This document shows, piece after piece, positions 12,127 through 25,243 of a stretch of DNA of 64,000 nt; position 1 is the stretch's first letter; each line of letters begins with the position of its first letter. The notes under the pieces were generated by a model, which was given only the letters and a program-made list of their open reading frames with translations, did not search any database and was not told where the DNA came from. The DNA is from Drosophila persimilis (Eukaryota > Arthropoda > Insecta > Diptera > Drosophilidae): NCBI RefSeq assembly GCF_003286085.1, contig NW_020825461.1, positions 186,001-250,000 of the forward strand. The letters run 5' to 3'. Both the position numbers and the translations under genes were made by a program.

Positions 12127-12139
12127 TTTTTGTGGTGTT

Positions 12140-14842
12140 TCGATCAGCGGGAAGATTTCCCATGATTTGTGAGAGAAGCTTCGGCTTGTAGTGGAAACAG
12201 TGTACGCATTTCCGGACAATGGCACTGCACTCTCTTCGTGCATTTATCAGCCACATGGACTGTCTTAGGAATCCCACTAGTGCACGGGGTCCAGCGTGAC
12301 AATTGGCTCGATGCAAATAGCTAAGATAGAGGGTAACAAATCTACAATTTTTTGGCTAGAGGCTAGAGGAGCGTTTAATAGGCGACCACCTACTCGAACC
12401 AACGAAAACGAGCATGAGCCCACTTGTTCTTCCGAAATGAAGGGAGTTAGTTTTTGAAGTGATGCCTGCAACTTTGATGACTTTTTTATTTTGTCAATCT
12501 CCTGCGAGAATGCGTCTCTTTGAACAGCTTCAACTGCTGCTAGAAACGCTGCGCCGAGCTCTTCTGATGACGGACAAGTACTACTCCAAATTACTCCTTT
12601 CCTTTTGTTTATGAACCGGCGGATATATGCAATTGTGCCTACCACTTTCATATATGATGATGAGTTTTCTATTAGGGTGAGGATGGGATTGTGTTCGCCA
12701 TCGGCCGCGACAAGCGAAGTGGCTACCTTCTTCTTCTCTAATGACGCGTCCGCTTCTGTCAAACGTAAATGACGATTTTGAGGCCAATCCATGGCATTTT
12801 GTTGCAGGAATGACGGGCCGTTAAACCAAAATAGTGAATCTAAGTCTGCTACTGATGATCCCCGAGATACGGGATCTGCAGGATTTTCTTTGGTGGGTAC
12901 ATGTCTCCATGAGGCAGTCGAAGTGATTTCCTGTATCTCTGCAACTCGATTTGAAACAAATGTTGTTAACTGGGAGGGATGAGTTTGCAGCCAATGTTGA
13001 AACACTTCCGAATCTGACCAAGATCGAACTTCCTCCCACAACTTTGCCAACAGATGAGCGGCACATAGCTCCAATCTTGGGATTGTTTTTGTCTTTAAGG
13101 GTGCCACCCTTGACTTTGCCGTTGATAAGTTAACGGACACTCCATTTGAATGGGACACACGAACGTAGATGCAGCAGCCGTATGCTCGCGTGGACGCATC
13201 TGCAAACCCATGTATTTGACATCGAGTGCTTGTGCTAGCTCCTACAAAACGTGGAATGGTGACTTCATGCAACCTTTGCATGTCCGAAACCATCGACTCC
13301 CATCTTTGTTGCAACTTTAAGGGAATGGGATCGTCCCAACCAAGGCTCAAAAGCCAAATTTCCTGCAAGAAGATTTTTGCATTAGTAATCACCGGACATA
13401 GCAGACCCAAGGGATCGAAAAGACTGGCTATGACGGATAACATTACTCTCTTGGTTGTGGTTTCGGACGAGACTATTGGTTTCAGACAGTACTTGAAAAT
13501 GTCTGCCTGTGGGTTCCACATCAGTCCAAGAGTTTTGCAATCTTGCTGATCTCCACTCGAAATAACCAGATTCTCTTTCTGACTGTCACCTAGTTGACAA
13601 TCCACAATCCTAGCAGTCCACTTCGTCAGCACAAATCCGGCTGGCTCTAGGATTTCAACTAGCTGTTGACGCAATATCCGTAGTTCGGATTTCGTGTCTG
13701 CACCTGTAAGAAGATCGTCAACATAGAAATCGGAAGCAAGAGACTTTGAGCCAAGTGGATGCGAATTTAAATGAGTTTCGCTTAGATACTTCAAGCACCT
13801 GACAGCAAGAAATGGTGCGTTGGCCGTGCCATAAGTTACCGTATTTAGACGAAACACTTGCAAGGGATCCGAACTTGCACGTCTCCAAATAATTAATTGG
13901 AATTTGCGATGCGCCTCATCAAGTTCGACTTGACGGTACATTTTTGTAATGTCTGCTGTAAGAGCGAATTTGCGACACCGAAATCTTAACAACGTTGCGT
14001 ATAGGCACGGCTGGATGGTTGCTCCAACCATGAGTAAATCATTGAGCGAGACTTGACTCGTTGTTTTGCACGACGCATCGAACACTACTCTAAGCTTAGT
14101 GGATGTACTTTGTGGTTGTTCCACGCATTGATACGGGATGAAACAATGCGGCTCTGCCGGGATTGAGTTTTCCATTGCAGTCATATGGCCTAACGACAAG
14201 TATTCCTCCATAAAGTCCATAAACATCGATTTTATGGCAGGTTTTTGGCATAATCGCCTTTCTAAAGACAAAAATCGTCTTCTGGCTGTCTCAAACGACG
14301 AACCGAGAGATGTCGGGCTAGACTTAAATGGCAAAGAAACTTGCAATCGACCGGAGGGTAGACGTGTGATAGTGTCGATAAAGGATTTTTCACACATAGT
14401 TTCTTCGGGGGTATAAAGCCTTTCTATGGATGCATTTGGAACATTTTCCAACTCCCAGAAACGTTTGACCAAGCTGTCGAGCGGGCAGGCTTCTTGAACT
14501 GTGCTCACCATAGAGCAAGTTAATGTGGCTTGAGGGCCTTTGGACTTGCAACGTCCAGACACCACCCACCCAAAAACAGTGTTTTGTAAGGTTAGTGCCT
14601 CTCTGCCCTGTTTTACTTGACCATTACTTAAGATATCGAAAAAGGCGTCTGCACCTAATAGCAAATCAACCTTTCGTGGCTTGTAAAAGACTGGATCAGC
14701 CAGTGGATAGCTCTCAGTAGCATCCATTAAGGAATCAGGCGGAACCGCCTTTTCTGGATGGTACGAGGAAATCGATTTTAAAATCACGAAATCTGCCACA
14801 ATTTCGAATGGGTGTATGCGAGAGCAGATTGTGGTGTGCACA
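12140..14842 (-). pseudogene. Element B unit B3: pol, 5' interrupted by solo LTR, 3' truncated
   Basis: Minus-strand pol from the protease tail through RT (YVDD), RNase H (FADAS) and into the integrase zinc domain, where it stops at the inverted junction at ~12140. Lesions: a ~31-bp deletion at ~12357 shifts the integrase frame; about 33 bp are missing in RNase H (EEVRS joined to WSDSEV); extra codons occur before CQLGD. The N-terminal part continues across the solo LTR at 14847-15873 into gag at 15874-17387. Confidence 0.88.
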
Positions 14843-14846
14843 ACTT

Positions 14847-15873
14847 TGTGAGGACCCATACTGGGAGCCTCACATAGTAACAAGAGTTAAGTGATTAATA
14901 ATAAGACAACCTGAAAATATAGTAAGTCGCAATGGAGCGAGATTTGTATTAGTCACAATCATATGCTATGGTAGTAAATAAGCTAGTTAAGTTTTGCATA
15001 GCCGAAATCCCGCCAAACGGCCAGCTCACACGGAACAACCGCAAAGAAGACAGCGAGGAGAGAGAGCCATGCTCAGCCGGCAGCAGAGCGGATCTCTTTC
15101 GAGAAAGTCCCGTTGGCCCGAGCGCTAGGCGTGGGGAGAACGTCGAGCGACCGTGGCGAGAGAAGGAGTCGATTTTTGGCAGCGAGCGAAGACGGAACGT
15201 CGCGGACAGTGAAGAGATAAAGAAAAAGTGTTGAACGGCCGCGCGCCAGAGAGGAAAGGAAAAGCATGGACGAGCTGCAGGAACACAGGCGCCGGATCCG
15301 CGGGTGAGCTGGCCGATGGCCAAGGTAGTAGTAGGAGTAGAAGGGAGTGCAAGGGGAATCAATCCAATAAAACTTCGATCATATAATTAAGAACTCTTTG
15401 GCTTCCATTTGTTTTCTCTGGTCGGACCACCGACTGTGGTCATCTCTCCACCCCCTCCCCTTCCGTTTCCCTGACTGTTTTCGGTCACTACGCTCCCGCT
15501 CTGACTCTGGCAACAGGGTTTTACCCTGCCGGAGTGAGAAGTGGTACGCGTTTCGACAGAGGCGCCCCCCCCCTTATCCTTTTCCTTCACCTCCCCGGAC
15601 CCGTGGCCCACCTCGACCTTGGCAACAGGGGTTTTACCCTGCTGAAGTCGGGGAGTGCAGCGTCTCGGGTGAGTTTCGCGCCGCCCGGCCCAACGCCCGC
15701 TTTCCCCCCCCTAATTTCTCCCGAAGGCCCCGTCGTTGACGGCGGCTCGGCGATCCCTGCGCCAACGACCCGCCTCCCCCCCCCCAGTCTCAACGTCTCA
15801 GCAACTTACAAATAAACTGTAGGTGACCCTGGGCAGACTGAGACTGACCCCAGCCTAGGATCACTACTTTACA
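14847..15873 (+). mobile_element. Solo LTR (element S, copy 1) inside B3
   Basis: 1,027 bp bounded by TGTGAGGACC and CTACTTTACA, with the direct target duplication ACTT at 14843-14846 and 15874-15877. A 4-bp duplication and TG..CA ends fit a Ty3/gypsy-type LTR. An AATAAA lies at 15366. There is no internal region or coding frame, so this is what LTR-LTR recombination leaves behind. The right part is GC-rich and carries the motif GGCAACAGGG-TTTT-ACCCTGC twice (near 15509 and 15620). The parent family is not recognised. Confidence 0.8.
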
Positions 15874-17387
15874 ACTTGGTGTGCCGATAAGCTGGATTTT
15901 CCAATACCTAACAAACTAATATGCTTTCTAGTTCTCTTTAACTGCAGACTTTTTGCCAATTCATCGGTTATAAAATTCACTTGAGAACCAGAGTCCAACA
16001 ATACTCTGGCTGGCTGATGTTGGCTTGAGCTGCCTTTAATGTCAACAACTGCTGTGGCTAAAAGTACTTGGTCATTGTCGCGTGCCATTGCATGAATCGA
16101 AACTAGTGGACGTGCGTTTAGAATTGCAGGCGGATTGTCCAACGCAGCTTGACTTGTGGATGAGTCAGTTGTGTACCGATGTAACAAAGTATGATGCGGT
16201 TTGGAACAGACTCTGCAATGTGACGATTTGCACTTTGACACAATGTGTCCTTTGCGTAGGCAATTAATGCATAGCGGAACTCCCTTTGCAAATTGGAAGC
16301 GGGTTGCGACTGAAGCTGCAGCGAAATCCGAGCAAGAAGTGATGAAATGATCAGTTGCCTTGCAAAATGAACATTTCTGATCTTGAGAAGGTTTGGTCTG
16401 AGCCACAGTCAACGAAGTCTTTCCAGATTGCTTGTTCTTTGAATCCTGACTTGTCTTTGTTCCTCTAGATTGCCCTGAATTCGTCTCTTCTGCAGATAAA
16501 TGTTGGTAGCGTTTGTTAAGCGAAGATACACAGTCTGTCCAATATGGAATGGATTGATAATCCAGATTCTCTTCCCATCGAAAGCGGGTTTTTTGATCTA
16601 CCTTGGACATGACAATGTGTATCAGTAAAGCATCCGAAATTTGTTTATAATCTCCTACAGACAATAGCGACTCGTAAATAGCGGAAGCTGTGTCAAGAAG
16701 GGATCTCAGCCCAGATGCAGATGGACCTTGCATGCTTTGCAACTCGAACAGACGGGCTATACTATTTAAGAATATTAAACAATCATTATCGTATACCTTC
16801 ATTAAGGCACTAAGAGCCTTCGGATAGTTTTGTTCGGTCACTAGATAAGCCTGTACTACTCCTAGCGCTTCTTTCTCTAAGCAAGTCAATAAATGATTAA
16901 ATTTCTCCACATTGCTTAATGTGGGATCGCTATCCACTATGCTACTAAATAGGCCGATAAAATTTTTATACTCGGTATAATCGCCACTGAATTTGGGCAA
17001 TTTTACTGGCGGCAAATGTCTATTTGTAGCAATTGTCGTATTTAATACCGACTCATTTGCTGTCCGTTGCTCAAATTTAGCAGACATGGACTTGAGCGTG
17101 GATTTAGCCTCAATACATAAATCCTCAAGCTCGGCTCGAGAAGCTAAATCTGGGTTGACATCCTCAATTTCTACTTGTAATTGGAAAGCCCGTTCAATGT
17201 ATGACTCTAATATTTCCATGCGGCACTCCAATTGTGCCTTTGAAAAGGAAGACTGTTTATCTTTAAGAATGCTCCATGTACGATTGATATCTTTCTTAAC
17301 TGCACTCAGCTTGCGAAGAGTGTCTAACGACTCCACATCGTCAACCTCTGCCGATTGTCTAGACATTCCTCGCCGTTTTCCAGGCAT
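15874..17387 (-). pseudogene. Element B unit B3: Gag and protease N-terminus, cut by solo LTR
   Basis: The frame from ATG at 17387 (MPGKRRGMSRQSAEV) is open to the solo LTR, where a stop follows within a few codons. Residues from that ATG: a helical capsid-like region with PKFSGDYTEYKNFI near 132-145, CCHC knuckles at 339-352 and 373-386, a third Cys/His motif near 391-403, and protease DSG at 465-467. The region before the ATG is open only through non-ATG codons. It could still make a Gag-like protein but no enzymes. Variants AYLVTEQ, RGTKTSQ and VSIHAMA are shared only with B5. Confidence 0.88.
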
Positions 17388-18239
17388 TTTAGTTCTATAA
17401 AATTTTTGTTTCTCAAAAATGGCACTTGTCCCACTGTCACACTCAGCAATTACACTCACAAATTTTGTCTGCCTGCTAACAGCCCAATGCTGTTACCGTG
17501 CTAGAGACTACGAGAGAGAGAGAGAGATGATCGCCAAAATGCCTACAAGCCAACGCTTTCGATTTCGAGTCGAGCTTGTAGTTCACCGAAACGCAACTTA
17601 AATGCGCGTATATGCGTATGCTGCTTTAGCGACCGACCGACTAAACCACAAGTAATGGTATGTGTAATGTATGTGAGTGCTACATGGAGACAAGGAGAGA
17701 ACACGAAACGATAAAGAGCAAGCGAGCGCTGAATGAGAGAGCACAAAAGTGCAGCTGCGCTGTAAAACGAAGAGCGTCCAGCAAGAACCGTTCGCGCAAA
17801 GCAGAAACGAAAATTTATGACGAAGACGGGCGAGGGGGGAATGATGCGCAGCGGTTAGAGCTTGCGCGCGAAACTATTGCCGTTTCTCCTTTGCTTGTCG
17901 GCTCTTTTTGGAAATGTCGTTGACCACAAGTACAGTAGTTATTTATATTTTTTGATGAAACAATTGGGCACTTTGATTTACCTGTGGCACTGGTTGAGGG
18001 TTGTTTGAACACCGATGCATTCCCTCCCACAAGTTCATACCAACCAGGAATACCCACGAGCAGCTCTCAAGAGTAGCTAAGTTTGAAGTCCAGCGGGCCA
18101 ACAATGACAACTGCAGGAACAGCAACAGCAACGAGCGAGGGATGATATCCAATGGGGATATCCAACGAAGCGCCAAGATTAATCCAATCCAACTTCTGTC
18201 CAATCCAGAGAATCAGGGTCCACCCGGGGGCGCCAAAAA
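17388..18239 (-). other. Element B leader and primer site (B3)
   Basis: Reverse-strand leader matching 5670-6620, ending at the primer region (CACCCGGGGGCGCCA, ~18221-18235). About 105 bp that include the TATAAAAAAGG and AATAAA motifs in the other copies are missing near 17938. No coding frame. Confidence 0.7.
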
Positions 18240-18528
18240 TGGTTGTGCAAATTAGCCTGCCGTTAGGCACGATTTCTGAATGTTTTACTGATACACTGGA
18301 ATCAGACAGACCGACAGATCCACTTGTGCCCTCAATCGACTTTCAATTATAAGTGAGTTTATTCTAAAGCGGCGCCCTCTTCATGAGCGGCTGCTGCTTG
18401 CATAGGCTCCGTTCGCAACATGGTATAAGAGCGCATGACATTACAATTTAAGAGCGTGATTTCATACATTTCTCTTAGGTATAATTATAGCTATATATAT
18501 ATATGCAGGCAACTGATTTGCCTTAACA
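18240..18528 (-). repeat. Element B LTR between B3 and B4
   Basis: 289 bp, reverse orientation. It is the 5' LTR of B3 and at the same time abuts the 3' end of B4 pol: one LTR shared by two internal regions. Three extra bases (GCAACATGGTATAAG) distinguish it from the other copies. Confidence 0.85.
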
Positions 18529-18554
18529 TCGGCCGCGTTGACAGCCTATAGGCT

Positions 18555-21500
18555 TCAATCCAATGGAATAGGCGCCAAACGATGGATCGATCGCTTGTAG
18601 ACCCCGGCCTTCGTCCTAATCACGGCCACGCGAACCTTCCCGTCCGCTCCTGGGATTGCCTCCTCCACTATTCCGGTGAGCCACATTTGAGGGGGCACGT
18701 TGTCCTCGTGAATTGCCACCACTCTGCCTGGCTCCAAGTTGGCGACCTCCTCGGACCACTTCCCTCGCTGTTGAAGGCTGAGAAGATAGTCTCTGGACCA
18801 ATCTCTCCAAAATCTTTGCTTGATGGCAGACACGAGCTGCCATCGTTGCAGATATGAGAGGCTGCTGTCTGGTCTGGGCAGCTCTGATTCGGGTGGCAGC
18901 GAAACTAGCGTTCTGCCGACTAGTAGATGCGCTGGAGTCACCACCTCCCCTTCGTTGGGGCTGCCGCTGTCGACCACCAGTGGTCTGGAATTGAGCACGG
19001 CCTCGACGTCCACGAGAACCGTATGCAGCTCGTCCTCCTTGAGCACTGCGCTGCCCATAGCCCTGAGCAGCAGATTCTTGGCGGACTTCACCGCCGACTC
19101 CCACAGGCCTCCAATGTGCGGGGCTCGCGGGGGAATGAATTCCACCGAAAAACTGTGAGCCGCAGCATACGCCTTGAGGTCTTCGTCCTTGGCATTGAAT
19201 GCATCCATGCGCTCCTTGAGCATGCGAGCTGCACCAACAAAATTCGTGGCGTTGTCGCAATAGAGTTTGACAAGAGGCCCACGACGTCCAAAGCACAAAA
19301 TAAATGTATTAGAGGTCAAGTCTTTTACAATATCTAGGTGTACGGCCTTAGATGCAAAAGCAGACAAACACTGCTATGTACATCTTAATAGGCTGCTTGC
19401 CACGAATCCCAAGCGATACACGAACCGGTCCAAACAAATCAACTCCGCTAATCTCGAAGGGTCGATTCCCACGCAATCGATCAGCGGGAAGATTTCCCAT
19501 GATTTGTGAGAGAAGCTTCGGCTTGTAGTGGAAACAGTGTACGCATTTCCGGACAATGGCACTGCACTCTCTTCGTGCATTTATCAGCCACATGGACTGT
19601 CTTAGGAATCCCACTAGTGCACGGGGTCCAGCGTGACAATTGGCTCGATGCAAATAGCTAAGATAGAGGGTAACAAATCTACAATTTTTAGGCATTAACA
19701 GTGGAAATTTTGCGTTGTGGGCTAGAGGAGCGTTTAATAGGCGACCACCTACTCGAACCAACGAAAACGAGCATGAGCCCACTTGTTCTTCCAAAATGAA
19801 GGGAGTTAGTTTTTGAAGTGATGCCTGCAACTTTGATGACTTTTTTATTTTGTCAATCTCCTGCGAGAATGCGTCTCTTTGAACAGCTTCAACTGCTGCT
19901 AGAAACGCTGCGCCGAGCTCTTCTGATGACGGACAAGTACTACTCCAAATTACTCCTTTCCTTTTGTTTATGAACCGGCGGATATATGCAATTGTGCCTA
20001 CCACTTTCATATATGATGATGAGTTTCCTATTAGGGTGAGGATGGGATTGTGTTCGCCATCGGCCGCGACAAGCGAAGTGGCTACCTTCTTCTTCTCTAA
20101 TGACGCGTCCGCTTCTGTCAAACGTAAATGACGATTTTGAGGCCAATCCATGGCATTTTGTTGCAGGAATGACGGGCCGTTAAACCAAAATAGTGAATCT
20201 AAGACTGCTACTGATGATCCCCGAGATACTGGATCTGCAGGATTTTCTTTGGTGGGTACATGTCTCCATGAGGCAGTCGAAGTGATTTCCTGTATCTCTG
20301 CAACTCGATTTGAAACAAATGTTGTTAACTGGGAGGGATGAGTTTGCAGCCAATGTAGAACCACTTCCGAATCTGACCACAATATAACCTTCTCTACGGG
20401 GCAATCAATAATAGATCGAACTTCCTCCCACAACTTTGCCAACAGATGAGCGGCACATAGCTCCAATCTTGGGATTGTTTTTGTCTTTAAGGGTGCCACC
20501 CTTGACTTTGCCGTTAATAAGTTAACGGACACTCCATTTGAATGGGACACACGAACGTAGATGCAGCAGCCGTATGCTCGCGTGGACGCATCTGCAAACC
20601 CATGTATTTGACATCGAGTGCTTGTGCTAGCTCCTACAAAACGTGGAATGGTGACTTCATGCAACCTTTGCATGTCCGAAACCATCGACTCCCATCTTTG
20701 TTGCAACTTTAAGGGAATGGGATCGTCCCAACCAAGGCTCAAAAGCCAAATTTCCTGCAAGAAGATTTTTGCATTAGTAATCACCGGACATAGCAGACCC
20801 AAGGGATCGAAAAGACTGGCTATGACGGATAACATTACTCTCTTGGTTGTGGTTTCGGACGAGACTATTGGTTTCAGACAGTACTTGAAAATGTCTGCCT
20901 GTGGGTTCCACATCAGTCCAAGAGTTTTACAATCTTGCTGATCTCCACTCGAAATAACCAGATTCTCTTTCTGACTGTCACCTAGTTGACAATTAGCAGT
21001 CCACTTCGTCAGCACAAATCCGGCTGGCTCTAGGATTTCAACTAGCTGTTGACGCAATATCCGTAGTTCGGATTTCGTGTCTGCACCTGTAAGAAGATCG
21101 TCAACATAAAAATCGGAAGCAAGAGACTTTGAGCCAAGTGGATGCGAATTTAAATGAGTTTCGCTTAGATACTTCAAGCACCTGACAGCAAGAAATGGTG
21201 CGCTGGCCGTGCCATAAGTTACCGTATTTAGACGAAACACTTGCAAGGGATCCGAGCTTGCACGTCTCCAAATAATTAATTGGAATTTGCGATGCGCCTC
21301 ATCAAGTTCGACTTGACGGTACATTTTTGTAATGTCTGCTGTAAGAGCGAATTTGCGACACCGAAATCTTAACAACGTTGCGTATAGGCACGGCTGGATG
21401 GTTGCTCCAACCATGAGTAAATCATTGAGCGAGACTTGACTCGTTGTTTTGCACGACGCATCGAACACTACTCTAAGCTTAGTGGATGTACTTTGTGGTC

Positions 21501-21776
21501 GTTCCACGCATTGATACGGGATGAAACAATGCGGCTCTGCCGGGATTGAGTTTTCCATTGCAGTCATATGGCCTAACGACAAGTATTCCTCCATAAAGTC
21601 CATAAACATCGATTTTATGGCAGGTTTTTGGCATAATCGCCTTTCTAAAGACAAAAATCGTCTTCTGGCTGTCTCAAACGACGAACCGAGAGATGTCGGG
21701 CTAGACTTAAATGGCAAAGAAACTTGCAATCGACCGGAGGGTAGACGTGTGATAGTGTCGATAAAGGATTTTTCAC
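18555..21776 (-). pseudogene. Element B unit B4: pol fragment, RT to integrase
   Basis: Minus-strand pol from RT fingers (CEKSFIDTITRLPSG) through YVDD, RNase H (FADAS..GCC), integrase HHCC and D,D,E to the natural end PIPLD. One extra A near 19360 shifts the frame in the integrase core, and 12 bases are lost just after (ILCFGRRGPL). The 5' side (protease and gag) is absent: at ~21776 the strand flips into plus-strand leader of B5. It belongs to the same sublineage as B2 and B3. Confidence 0.88.
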
Positions 21777-22313
21777 AACGACATTTCCAAAAAGAGCCGA
21801 CAAGCAAAGGAGAAACGGCAATAGTTTCGCGCGCAAGCTCTAACCGCTGCGCATCATTCCCCCCCTCGACCGTCTTCGTCATAAATTTTCGTTTCTGCTT
21901 TGCGCGAACGGTTCTTGCTGGACGCTCTTCGTTTTACAGCGCAGCTGCACTTTTGTGCTCTCTTATTCAGCGCTCGCTTGCTCTTTATCGTTTCGTGTTC
22001 TCTCCTTGTCTCCATGTAGCACTCACATACATTACACATACCATTACTTGTGGTTTAGTCGGTCGGTCGCTAAAGCAGCATACGCATATACGCGCATTTA
22101 AGTTGCGTTTCGGTGAACTACAAGCTCGACTCGAAATCGAAAGCGTTGGCTTGTAGGCATTTTGGCGATCATCTCTCTCTCTCTCTCTCGTAGTCTCTAG
22201 CACGGTAACAGCATTGGGCTGTTAGCAGGCAGAAAAAATTTGTGAGTGTAATTGCTGAGTGTGACAGTGGGACAGGTGCCATTTTTGAGAAACAAAAATT
22301 TTATAGAACTAAA
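21777..22313 (+). other. Element B leader, 5' truncated (B5)
   Basis: Plus-strand leader beginning at AACGACATTTCC, equivalent to 6084 in B2. There is no LTR or primer site. It contains the (CT)n run at 22172-22189. It abuts reverse-strand pol of B4 directly. Confidence 0.75.
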
Positions 22314-23827
22314 ATGCCTGGAAAACGGCGAGGAATGTCTAGACAATCGGCAGAGGTTGACGATGTGGAGTCGTTAGACACTCTTCGCAAGCTGAGTGCA
22401 GTTAAGAAAGATATCAATCGTACATGGAGCGTTCTTAAAGATAAACAGTCTTCCTTTTCAAAGGCACAATTGGAGTGCCGCATGGAAATATTAGAGTCAT
22501 ACATTGAACGGGCTTTCCAATTACAAGTAGAAATTGAGGATGTCAACCCAGATTTAGCTTCTCGAGCCGAGCTTGAGGATTTATGTATTGAGGCTAAATC
22601 CACGCTCAAGTCCATGTCTGCTAAATTTGAGCAACGGACAGCAAATGAGTCGGTATTAAATACGACAATTGCTACAAATAGACATTTGCCGCCAGTAAAA
22701 TTGCCCAAATTCAGTGGCGATTATACCGAGTATAAAAATTTTATCGGCCTATTTAGTAGCATAGTGGATAGCGATCCCACATTAAGCAATGTGGAGAAAT
22801 TTAATCATTTATTGACTTGCTTAGAGAAAGAAGCGCTAGGAGTAGTACAGGCTTATCTAGTGACCGAACAAAACTATCCGAAGGCTCTTAGTGCCTTAAT
22901 GAAGGTATACGATAATGATTGTTTAATATTCTTAAATAGTATAGCCCGTCTGTTCGAGTTGCAAAGCATGCAAGGTCCATCTGCATCTGGGCTGAGATCC
23001 CTTCTTGACACAGCTTCCGCTATTTACGAGTCGCTATTGTCTGTAGGAGATTATAAACAAATTTCGGATGCTTTACTGATACACATTGTCATGTCCAAGG
23101 TAGATCAAAAAACCCGCTTTCGATGGGAAGAGAATCTGGATTATCAATCCATTCCATATTGGACAGACTGTGTATCTTCGCTTAACAAACGCTACCAACA
23201 TTTATCTGCAGAAGAGACGAATTCAGGGCAATCTAGAGGAACAAAGACAAGTCAGGATTCAAAGAACAAGCAATCTGGAAAGACTTCGTTGACTGTGGCT
23301 CAGGCCAAACCTTCTCAAGATCAGAAATGTTCATTTTGCAAGGCAACTGATCATTTCATCACTTCTTGCTCGGATTTCGCTGCAGCTTCAGTCGCAACCC
23401 GCTTCCAATTTGCAAAGGGAGTTCCGCTATGCATTAATTGCCTACGCAAAGGACACATTGTGTCAAAGTGCAAATCGTCACATTGCAGAGTCTGTTCCAA
23501 ACCGCATCATACTTTGTTACATCGGTACACAACTGACTCATCCACAAGTCAAGCTGCGTTGGACAATCCGCCTGCAATTCTAAACGCACGTCCACTAGTT
23601 TCGATTCATGCAATGGCACGCGACAATGACCAAGTACTTTTAGCCACAGCAGTTGTTGACATTAAAGGCAGCTCAAGCCAACATCAGCCAGCCAGAGTAT
23701 TGTTGGACTCTGGTTCTCAAGTGAATTTTATAACCGATGAATTGGCAAAAAGTCTGCAGTTAAAGAGAACTAGAAAGCATATTAGTTTGTTAGGTATTGG
23801 AAAATCCAGCTTATCGGCACACCAAGT
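22314..23827 (+). pseudogene. Element B unit B5: Gag and protease N-terminus, cut by solo LTR
   Basis: ATG 22314 gives the Gag frame with no internal stop: knuckles CSFCKATDHFITSC and CINCLRKGHIVSKC, then protease DSGSQVNFIT, until the solo LTR at 23828 adds a stop (23835-23837). It shares AYLVTEQ, RGTKTSQ and VSIHAMA with B3 but has V for I in RTWSVLKD. It is the inverted sister of 15874-17387, with the same insertion at the same base. Confidence 0.88.
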
Positions 23828-24854
23828 TGTAAAGTAGTGATCCTAGGCTGGGGTCAGTCTCAGTCTGCCCAGGGTCACCTACAGTTTATTTGTAAGTTGC
23901 TGAGACGTTGAGACTGGGGGGGGGGAGGCGGGTCGTTGGCGCAGGGATCGCCGCGCCGCCGTCAACGACGGGGCCTTCGGGAGAAATTAGGGGGGGGAAA
24001 GCGGGCGTTGGGCCGGGCGGCGCGAAACTCACCCGAGACGCTGCACTCCCCGACTTCAGCAGGGTAAAACCCCTGTTGCCAAGGTCGAGGTGGGCCACGG
24101 GTCCGGGGAGGTGAAGGAAAAGGATAAGGGGGGGGGCGCCTCTGTCGAAACGCGTACCACTTCTCACTCCGGCAGGGTAAAACCCTGTTGCCAGAGTCAG
24201 AGCGGGAGCGTAGTGACCGAAAACAGTCAGGGAAACGGAAGGGGAGGGGGTGGAGAGATGACCACAGTCGGTGGTCCGACCAGAGAAAACAAATGGAAGC
24301 CAAAGAGTTCTTAATTATATGATCGAAGTTTTATTGGATTGATTCCCCTTGCACTCCCTTCTACTCCTACTACTACCTTGGCCATCGGCCAGCTCACCCG
24401 CGGATCCGGCGCCTGTGTTCCTGCAGCTCATCCATGCTTTTCCTTTCCTCTCTGGCGCGCGGCCGTTCAACACTTTTTCTTTATCTCTTCACTGTCCGCG
24501 ACGTTCCGTCTTCGCTCGCTGCCAAAAATCGACTCCTTCTCTCGCCACGGTCGCTCGACGTTCTCCCCACGCCTAGCGCTCGGGCCAACGGGACTTTCTC
24601 GAAAGAGATCCGCTCTGCTGCCGGCTGAGCATGGCTCTCTCTCCTCGCTGTCTTCTTTGCGGTTGTTCCGTGTGAGCTGGCCGTTTGGCGGGATTTCGGC
24701 TATGCAAAACTTAACTAGCTTATTTACTACCATAGCATATGATTGTGACTAATACAAATCTCGCTCCATTGCGACTTACTATATTTTCAGGTTGTCTTAT
24801 TATTAATCACTTAACTCTTGTTACTATGTGAGGCTCCCAGTATGGGTCCTCACA
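23828..24854 (-). mobile_element. Solo LTR (element S, copy 2) inside B5
   Basis: 1,027 bp, reverse complement of the copy at 14847-15873, with the same length, the same insertion point and the same 4-bp duplication (AAGT at 23824-23827 and 24855-24858). At least two substitutions separate the two copies. The same site in two units means it was copied together with its host segment, not inserted twice. Confidence 0.85.
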
Positions 24855-25243
24855 AAGTTGTGCACACCACAATCTGCTCTCGCATACACCCATTCGAAAT
24901 TGTGGCAGATTTCGTGATTTTAAAATCGATTTCCTCGTACCATCCAGAAAAGGCGGTTCCGCCTGATTCCTTAATGGATGCTACTGAGAGCTATCCACTG
25001 GCTGATCCAGTCTTTTACAAGCCACAAAAGGTTGATTTGCTATTAGGTGCAGATGCCTTTTTCGATATCTTAAGTAATGGTCAAGTAAAACAGGGCAGAG
25101 AGGCACTAACCTTACAAAACACTGTTTTTGGGTGGGTGGTGTCTGGACGTTGCAAGTCCAAAGGCCCTCAAGCCACATTAACTTGCTCTATGGTGAGCAC
25201 AGTTCAAGAAGCCTGCCCGCTCGACAGCTTGGTCAAACGTTTC
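24855..25243 (+). pseudogene. Element B unit B5: pol fragment after the solo LTR
   Basis: Continues the B5 frame from the protease tail (TTICSRIHPFEIVADF) through LLLGADAFFDIL to the linker VKRF. There it breaks into a reverse-strand LTR at a TTTCT microhomology (25240-25244). No RT is present. Confidence 0.85.

Noticed and set aside
15400..15830. GC-rich stretch as rRNA spacer or protein-coding exon
   Set aside because: Bounded by LTR ends and target duplication and repeated at 23860-24300; overlapping frames in several phases show composition, not coding.
17388..18239. Missing ~105 bp in the B3 leader as a spliced intron
   Set aside because: The edges do not fit GT..AG; other units lack different pieces of the same leader, so simple deletions are more likely.
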